Assembly: GCA_045580645.1 (NCBI GenBank)
Contig: JAZNOG010000056.1
Span: 1-8,282, forward strand
Length of the DNA stretch: 8,282 bases
Direction: 5' to 3'
Origin: HGM10836 sp045580645
GTDB taxonomy: Bacteria > Bacillota_I > Bacilli_A > RF39 > UBA660
In this document: positions 4,742-8,282 of the stretch, in pieces
Layout of the letters: every line of letters starts with the position of its first letter
How positions within the stretch are numbered: position 1 is the stretch's first letter
Notes under the pieces: generated by a model
The model's database searches: none
What the model saw: only the letters and a program-made list of their open reading frames with translations
What the model was told of the DNA's origin: nothing
Translations under genes and position numbers: made by a program

Positions 4742-4766
4742 TTACTTAACAATTTATTTTAAGTAA
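4742..4766. promoter_or_regulatory. Palindromic operator at the winged-helix-like gene promoter
   Basis: TTACTTAA (4742-4749), 9-nt spacer, TTAAGTAA (4759-4766): perfect 8-bp arms. It covers the -10 box (4756-4761) and the predicted start of the leftward promoter, the position of a repressing site. Its sequence is unrelated to the TTATACA operators, so another regulator is implied, perhaps the gene product itself. Confidence 0.55.
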
Positions 4767-4784
4767 ATGAAGGTTGATAGTCAA
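4756..4784 (-). promoter_or_regulatory. Promoter of the winged-helix-like gene
   Basis: Read leftward: TTGACT (4779-4784), 17-bp spacer, TAAAAT (4756-4761). The start near 4749 gives a leader of about 20 nt carrying the strong ribosome site. Confidence 0.75.
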
Positions 4785-4811
4785 TAAAAATAAGAAACAT
4801 AGGAGGAGAGA

Positions 4812-5039
4812 ATGAATACTATAGAAGAAAAAGTTATTGATGAAATTAAAAATATTCCGATTAGCAATGAATTGGAATATATAAATGCTTTAATATCATC
4901 CTTATTAAAGTTGTTTCAAAATATATCAATTTTATCCAAAGAATTAAATGGAAAAAGTGAATTAACAAAAAAAATATCGGAACTGTATGACATAAAATAT
5001 AAAATTATTTCTTGTCAACAAATTTTGAAAGATAAGTAA
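4812..5039 (+). CDS. Small helical protein of unknown function
   Basis: 75 residues, ATG at 4812 with AGGAGGAGAG just upstream. No family recognised. The sequence is nearly all predicted helix with heptad-like hydrophobic spacing (YINALISSLLKLFQNISILSK, then ELTKKISELYDIKYKIISCQ), suggesting a coiled-coil or helical hairpin; there is no signal or membrane segment. I see no convincing promoter of its own, so it is probably read from the early rightward transcript. Its last 35 bp overlap tail-to-tail with the leftward one-TM gene, so the two mRNAs are complementary there. Confidence 0.65.
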   Translation: MNTIEEKVIDEIKNIPISNELEYINALISSLLKLFQNISILSKELNGKSELTKKISELYDIKYKIISCQQILKDK

Positions 5040-5379
5040 TTGTTTCATCTAGGACTTTGTAATATTGGTCAATGTTATTATTAGTTCTTGCAGAATTTAA
5101 ATTATCTACAAACTTTAAATTTAAATCATCAATATATAATTTGAGATTATTTAAAGATTTGTGATATTTAAATAAGGTTTCATAATTTGCAACTGATTCG
5201 CAATATTCGGAAGCACAATCAATAAAATCTTTAATTGCTGTTCGCTTTGAAATTTTATAAGTATCTAATTTCTTTGTTTTATACTGAAAAATATTGTTTA
5301 TCAATGCTACGATAATTTGCGGTAATGTTGCAACTAAACCGATAATAATTGACATTGTTATAGTTAAATCAAATTCCAA
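5005..5379 (-). CDS. Single-pass membrane protein of unknown function, TTG start
   Basis: 124 residues, starting at TTG 5379 (MEFDLTITMS). A longer open frame extends to 5484, but GAAAGGAGG sits 7 nt before this TTG and nothing comparable precedes the upstream ATG, which lies in the neighbouring gene. Residues 8-30 are one hydrophobic segment (LVATLPQIIVALINNIF at its core), followed by a basic patch (YKTKKLDTYKISKRT) that would put the rest in the cytoplasm. A helical, coiled-coil-like domain of about 80 residues follows. No family recognised. The anti-operon orientation and membrane anchor are typical of prophage genes expressed in lysogens, such as superinfection-exclusion factors; that role is only inference. 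It overlaps the end of the 4812 gene by 35 bp. Confidence 0.68.
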   Translation of the reverse strand: MEFDLTITMSIIIGLVATLPQIIVALINNIFQYKTKKLDTYKISKRTAIKDFIDCASEYCESVANYETLFKYHKSLNNLKLYIDDLNLKFVDNLNSARTNNNIDQYYKVLDETITYLSKFVDKK

Positions 5380-5425
5380 AATAAAGCCTCCTTTCAATTT
5401 AATATTGTAAAGGAGAAAATAAAAA

Positions 5426-5444
5426 AAATCTACCACGAAAGGAG
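5426..5444 (+). promoter_or_regulatory. Ribosome-binding region of the xis-like gene, small-RNA target
   Basis: AAATCTACCACGAAA (5426-5440) is the exact reverse complement of 3510-3524 in the predicted small RNA. Its last three bases form the start of the Shine-Dalgarno AAAGGAG (5438-5444), 7 nt before the ATG at 5452. A second AAAGGAG at 5409-5415 has no start codon near it. Pairing over this site would cover the ribosome landing zone. Confidence 0.65.
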
Positions 5445-5451
5445 CAAATGT

Positions 5452-5649
5452 ATGAAAGAATACTATAATGCTAAAGATATTCAAAAAATAACTGAATGTA
5501 GTGCATCACTTGCTTATAACATTATCAGAAAATTACAAGGTAAATACGAAAAGGAGTTTCCTGAATCAATAACAATTCAAGGGAAAATACCTATTTGGTA
5601 TTTTAATGAAAAAATGGGTTTGAAAAATGTTAAAGAAAGTGGGCTATAA
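5452..5649 (+). CDS. Small helix-turn-helix protein, excisionase (Xis)-like
   Basis: 65 residues, ATG at 5452 behind AAAGGAG. Residues about 4-30 read YYNAKDIQKITECSASLAYN followed by IIRKLQG, the MerR/excisionase-type pattern (x-DI-x-x-I-x-x-C-S-x-S-x-A-Y-x-I-I). A short beta-wing (SITIQGKIPIWYF) follows. Such proteins in Firmicute phages and ICEs are usually annotated as excisionases or small DNA-binding regulators; they bend attachment-site DNA or control early promoters. The adjacent integrase and the prophage setting favour Xis, but a pure transcription factor is equally possible from sequence. Its leader carries the predicted small-RNA pairing site. The stop codon is one base before the next gene, suggesting co-translation. 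Confidence 0.7.
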   Translation: MKEYYNAKDIQKITECSASLAYNIIRKLQGKYEKEFPESITIQGKIPIWYFNEKMGLKNVKESGL

Positions 5650-5650
5650 A

Positions 5651-5830
5651 ATGAAAAGAATAAAATGGAAAAATTTATTTATGTTAATTACAATGATTGT
5701 TTTTTTAGGGGTTTTGTTTCACGATTTAATTTTAATATTTAGAGGTGCTACTATAACATCATTTGGAATAGTAACTGGGATATTTATGATAGCATCAATA
5801 ATTTATATTTATGATGAATTGTTTAGTTAA
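5651..5830 (+). CDS. Small two-TM phage membrane protein
   Basis: 59 residues. I start at ATG 5651, one base after the xis-like stop, giving MKRIKWKNLF. The in-frame ATG at 5627 would add MLKKVGYK, overlap the previous gene and has no better ribosome site. A basic N-terminus is followed by two hydrophobic segments at about 8-30 and 36-54 and a short acidic tail, so both ends are probably cytoplasmic. Proteins of this size and layout (KRIKWKN start, then a VLFHD-like motif) are common in the early regions of Firmicute phages, but I know of no function. The weak ribosome site and 1-nt spacing suggest translational coupling to the xis-like gene, so the small RNA might affect it too. Confidence 0.65.
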   Translation: MKRIKWKNLFMLITMIVFLGVLFHDLILIFRGATITSFGIVTGIFMIASIIYIYDELFS

Positions 5831-5842
5831 GAAAGGAGTGTG

Positions 5843-5911
5843 GTGATCTATGAGAAGCAAAAAAAAGAAAGATTAGCCTGCAAGCAATTCTTTCCCTTGT
5901 TAAATAATTAA
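5843..5911 (+). CDS. Possible 22-residue peptide with GTG start
   Basis: AAAGGAG (5832-5838) directly after the two-TM gene is a strong ribosome site. The frame it best serves starts at GTG 5843 and reads MIYEKQKKERLACKQFFPLL plus two Asn. An overlapping ATG at 5850 opens only an 8-residue frame (MRSKKKKD). No family recognised. The ribosome site is the main evidence that something is translated here. Confidence 0.3.
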   Translation: MIYEKQKKERLACKQFFPLLNN

Positions 5912-5915
5912 CGAG
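5896..5915. repeat. 8-bp inverted repeat upstream of the replication gene
   Basis: CTTGTTAA, ATAA, TTAACGAG, with one G-T mispair. There is no T-run after it, so it is not a standard terminator. It lies 45 bp before the DnaD-type gene and could be a regulatory site or an mRNA structure. Confidence 0.35.
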
Positions 5916-5959
5916 GTTATTATATCAGAAAATAAGAAAAAAAGCAATAGGAGGAACAA

Positions 5960-6739
5960 ATGGCTAATACTAGATACATAACAACTGCTTTTTGGGAGGA
6001 CACAAAAGTTCAAGAAAAAGCAACCCCTGAAGATAGATATTTCATGCTTTATCTTTTAACTAATCCTCATACAACACAAGTAGGATGCTATGAAATAACA
6101 AACAAAACAATTGCATATGAAACAGGATATAATATCGATACTGTCCAGCGCTTAATAGAGCGTATGAGCAAAGAATTAGAGTTTATATTTTATGATAAAA
6201 AAACAAACGAAATTTTAATTAAAAATTGGTATAAATATAATTGGACAGCATCACCGAAAGTTAAAAAATTTTTATTAAAAGAAGTTACCAAAATTAAAAG
6301 TGATTTTTTATTAGAAAAAATAGAAAATAACATAGGGTATATATACGGTATAGATACCCTATCGGGAAATAAAAGAAAAGAAAATAAAAGAAAAGAAAAA
6401 GAAAATAAAGAAGAAGTAAAAGAAGAAATAGAACCAGAAGAAATTTATTCTGAGATAGAAAATGAGTTTGGAAGAACTTTAAGTCCTATTGAATATGAGA
6501 CCATAGCGCAGATGGTAAGCGATTATCCAATAGAATTTATACAACTTGCTTTAAAAGAGGCTGTTCTTAATAAAGCATTATCTCTAAAATATATTTCTAA
6601 AATTTTATCAAACTGGAAAAAAAGTAATTTAAGATCTACTAAGGAAGTTGTTGAATATATAGCAAATTTCAATAAACAAAAGGAAAGCGGTAAAGACAAT
6701 AATGTTGAAATGTCTTATTACAAAAATTTAGATGATTGA
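5960..6739 (+). CDS. Phage replisome organizer (DnaD/DnaB_2 domain)
   Basis: 259 residues. The N-terminal part (1 to about 95) resembles the winged-helix domain of phage replisome organizers (RYITTAFWEDTKVQE, TPEDRYFMLYLLTNP, QVGCYEITNKTIAYETGY, then IKNWYKYNW). Residues 132-165 are a charged Lys/Glu linker. About 168-222 form the DnaD C-terminal (DnaB_2) domain with its YxxxIxxxW signature as Y211, I215 and W219. Such proteins bind the phage origin and bring in the replicative helicase. The ATG at 5960 follows GGAGG with 5-nt spacing. The 3' end overlaps the helicase gene by 8 bp. DNA encoding residues about 125-134 carries inverted and tandem repeats that may be the origin, as in other phages whose origin lies in the initiator gene. 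Confidence 0.88.
   Translation: MANTRYITTAFWEDTKVQEKATPEDRYFMLYLLTNPHTTQVGCYEITNKTIAYETGYNIDTVQRLIERMSKELEFIFYDKKTNEILIKNWYKYNWTASPKVKKFLLKEVTKIKSDFLLEKIENNIGYIYGIDTLSGNKRKENKRKEKENKEEVKEEIEPEEIYSEIENEFGRTLSPIEYETIAQMVSDYPIEFIQLALKEAVLNKALSLKYISKILSNWKKSNLRSTKEVVEYIANFNKQKESGKDNNVEMSYYKNLDD
6332..6362. other. Candidate replication origin inside the replisome organizer gene
   Basis: A perfect 9-bp inverted repeat, ATAGGGTAT (6332-6340) and ATACCCTAT (6354-6362), encloses two adjacent 11-mers differing at one base: GGTATATATAC (6336-6346) and GGTATAGATAC (6347-6357). Almost pure A/G DNA follows from 6365 to about 6450 on this strand. Repeats plus a strand-biased AT-rich tract at the initiator linker match the layout of known phage origins, but no binding or replication evidence is available from sequence. 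Confidence 0.45.
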
Positions 6740-7952
6740 TGTAGAACAAGTTGTAATATTGTGTTTATTACAAAAACCTAGTTTGATGAAAGAATTGGTT
6801 TTAGAAGAAGAACATTTTTCTTCAGAAAAAAATAGAATAGTTTTAAAGTTATTTAAAAATCAATATAAAAAACTAAATACCATTGATTTGCATTTATTTG
6901 AATACTCAACTATTGAATTAGCAAAGAATCAAAAAAATGAAATAATGCAATATTTAATAGATTGTTTAAATGAACAATTGGTAATTATAGGAAATTTTAG
7001 AATATATCAAGAACAAGTATTCAAAAATTTCATATCTAGAAGAATTTTGCATCAAATAGATAAATTTAAGAATCAACAAATAAGCCAAGAAGAATTATTA
7101 GAGTCTATTCATGAGTTGGAAAGTAAAACTTTAAAACCAGAAGATAACAGACTTGGTTATAACGAAATTTATAATTTAATTTCATCCAAAAATAAGAATA
7201 TAAAATTTAGATTTGAAAAGTTATCACTAGCTAGTAATATACAAGAACATGATTTTGTTGTTATAGCTGCAAGACCTGGACAAGGTAAAACTGGTTTTAT
7301 TTTAAACTTAATTGAAAATTTATCCGACAATTATCCATGTTTATATTTCAATATGGAAATGAGTGAAAAACAAGTATATCAAAGATTAGTTGCAATAAAT
7401 TCTGGAATAAGTATGAAATTTCATGATAATTCAAAATCGGAGTATCAAGACAATTTTATTAAATTAGGCTGTGAAAATATAGCAAATAAAAAAATATTTT
7501 GTTATTCAGGAACTCAGACTGTTAAAAGTATAAAGTATAACATCATGCAAAAAAGCAAAGAAGGTCATGTGTTAGCTTTTATAGATTATGTTGGCTTAAT
7601 TAGAGGAGATTCTAAAAATAGCTATGAAAGAACAACTGAAATTGTAAAAGAATTAAGGCAAGTATCTTTAGATTATGATTGCACAATTTTTCTAGTAGCG
7701 CAGATAAATAGAAATTCAGAAAAAGAAAAAGATAAGAGACCTAAAATATCTGATCTAAAAGAAACTGGAGAATTAGAACAATCAGCAACTACTGTTTTAA
7801 TGTTACATAATGAAAATTATTATAAAGGTATAAATGAAGAAACAGAAGATATTCAGGTCATTATTGGTAAGAATAGAAATGGAACAACAGGAATTACAAC
7901 TTTAAAATATAATAAAAAAAATCAAAAATTTGATAATTATAAGGAGAAATAG
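6732..7952 (+). CDS. Phage replicative DNA helicase (DnaB family)
   Basis: 406 residues, somewhat shorter than host DnaB (about 450). Residues 1 to about 110 correspond to the helical N-terminal domain. From about 155 comes the RecA-like motor: Walker A RPGQGKT (181-187), YFNMEMS (205-211), Walker B LAFIDY with D285, motif H3 LVAQINR with Q324, DLKETGELEQSATTVL (341-356), and the arginine-finger region GKNRNGTTG (379-387). In the signature after EQ, the Asp common in DnaB (EQDAD) is replaced (EQSAT). The enzyme unwinds DNA at the phage fork, loaded through the DnaD-type partner. The ATG at 6732 lies inside the previous gene, overlapping it by 8 bp with no Shine-Dalgarno, so translation is probably coupled. 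The UGA of the upstream gene also supports the standard code. Confidence 0.92.
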   Translation: MIDVEQVVILCLLQKPSLMKELVLEEEHFSSEKNRIVLKLFKNQYKKLNTIDLHLFEYSTIELAKNQKNEIMQYLIDCLNEQLVIIGNFRIYQEQVFKNFISRRILHQIDKFKNQQISQEELLESIHELESKTLKPEDNRLGYNEIYNLISSKNKNIKFRFEKLSLASNIQEHDFVVIAARPGQGKTGFILNLIENLSDNYPCLYFNMEMSEKQVYQRLVAINSGISMKFHDNSKSEYQDNFIKLGCENIANKKIFCYSGTQTVKSIKYNIMQKSKEGHVLAFIDYVGLIRGDSKNSYERTTEIVKELRQVSLDYDCTIFLVAQINRNSEKEKDKRPKISDLKETGELEQSATTVLMLHNENYYKGINEETEDIQVIIGKNRNGTTGITTLKYNKKNQKFDNYKEK

Positions 7953-7953
7953 A

Positions 7954-8157
7954 ATGTTAGTTTCAGAGGAAAGAAAAGAAGTATTAAAGATATTGATGAA
8001 AATTAAGGGTAATAGGTTGAAAGAAAAACTTTTAGATACAAAATATGAAAATTTAGAAAATATAGTATTAAAAGTATCTAATGTTATTGATATAGAAGAT
8101 TTAACAGATGAACAAGCAAAGGCTTTAGAAATTTTGTTAGTATTGATAGGAGTGTGA
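7954..8157 (+). CDS. Small early phage protein of unknown function
   Basis: 67 residues from ATG 7954, chosen because AAGGAG (7941-7946) lies 7 nt upstream; the in-frame ATG at 7930 lies inside the helicase gene without a ribosome site. It begins one base after the helicase stop. The peptide is predicted all-helical, with a basic first half (RKEVLKILMKIKGNRLKEKL) and an acidic, leucine-rich end (DIEDLTDEQAKALEILLVL). No family recognised. Position directly after DnaD and DnaB genes suggests a replication-related or early role, which is inference only. Confidence 0.7.
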   Translation: MLVSEERKEVLKILMKIKGNRLKEKLLDTKYENLENIVLKVSNVIDIEDLTDEQAKALEILLVLIGV

Positions 8158-8161
8158 TTAT

Positions 8162-8282
8162 ATGTTATATAAAATATTTTTTCCTTACAGAAGGGAATGG
8201 GCTAAACAAAATTCAATAATTGATAAACAATCTGCAGAAATTTTTAGATTAAAAAAAGCTGTTAAGTGTAATGAAGAAGAAA
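8162..8282 (+). CDS. Partial early gene running off the right edge
   Basis: ATG 8162 follows AGGAGTG (8148-8154) and is 4 bp after the previous stop. The 40 visible residues begin MLYKIFFPYRREWAKQ and continue into a charged helical stretch ending in consecutive Glu codons, with no stop before the edge. Too short to assign; it continues the early operon. Confidence 0.6.
   Translation, partial: MLYKIFFPYRREWAKQNSIIDKQSAEIFRLKKAVKCNEEE

Noticed and set aside
6365..6450. A/G-rich tract as a CRISPR or tandem repeat array
   Set aside because: No regular repeat-spacer unit is present; the short AAAAGAAA-type motifs come from Lys/Glu codons of the linker. No CRISPR array is present anywhere in the window.

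Overview
The window comes from a very AT-rich, Gram-positive-type bacterial genome. Shine-Dalgarno sites are strong (GGAGG/AAGGAG), promoters follow the TTGACA-N17-TATAAT pattern, all ten tRNAs encode their CCA end, and UGA works as a stop (for example at 6737-6739 and 8155-8157). A CotS/YutH-like fragment, a small NifU-domain protein and a YugI/CvfD-type S1 protein suggest a low-GC Bacilli/Firmicutes relative, possibly from a sporulating lineage. The genus cannot be read from the sequence.

Host part (1-2233): the 3' end of a kinase-fold CotS/YutH-like gene, a convergent NifU-domain gene, a divergent S1-domain gene, then an uninterrupted array of ten tRNA genes (Val, Thr, Tyr, Gln, Lys, Leu, Ser, fMet, Asp, Phe). 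The array has one clear upstream promoter and one intrinsic terminator.

Prophage part (about 2234 to the window end): a tyrosine integrase gene points at the tRNA array, the usual layout of an element inserted beside a tRNA gene. Next come an intergenic region with a predicted small RNA, a divergent immunity switch (short CI-like repressor leftward, Cro-like XRE protein rightward) with an operator array, and an early region. The early region holds a small HTH/excisionase-like gene, a two-TM protein, a DnaD-type replisome organizer with a candidate internal origin, a DnaB-type helicase and two small genes. Two leftward genes are embedded in it: a winged-helix-like protein with its own promoter and palindrome, and a one-TM protein starting at TTG. 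The right end of the element lies beyond the window.

Most notable observation: between integrase and repressor, a near-consensus promoter (TTGAAA-N17-TATAAT) and an intrinsic terminator define a predicted RNA of about 80 nt. Its 5' domain can fold as a 7-bp stem with a 36-nt loop. Fifteen consecutive loop bases (3510-3524) are perfectly complementary to 5426-5440, which overlaps the Shine-Dalgarno of the excisionase-like gene about 1.9 kb away; pairing can extend to about 22 bp with one mismatch and one bulge. This suggests a prophage trans-acting antisense RNA that keeps an Xis-like regulator untranslated in the lysogen. The alternative is a shared DNA operator upstream of both int and the xis-like gene. 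A second layer is an operator family (TTATACA-N4-TGTATAA) with copies in the cro promoter, between the divergent promoters, and inside the 3' end of the cro-like gene.
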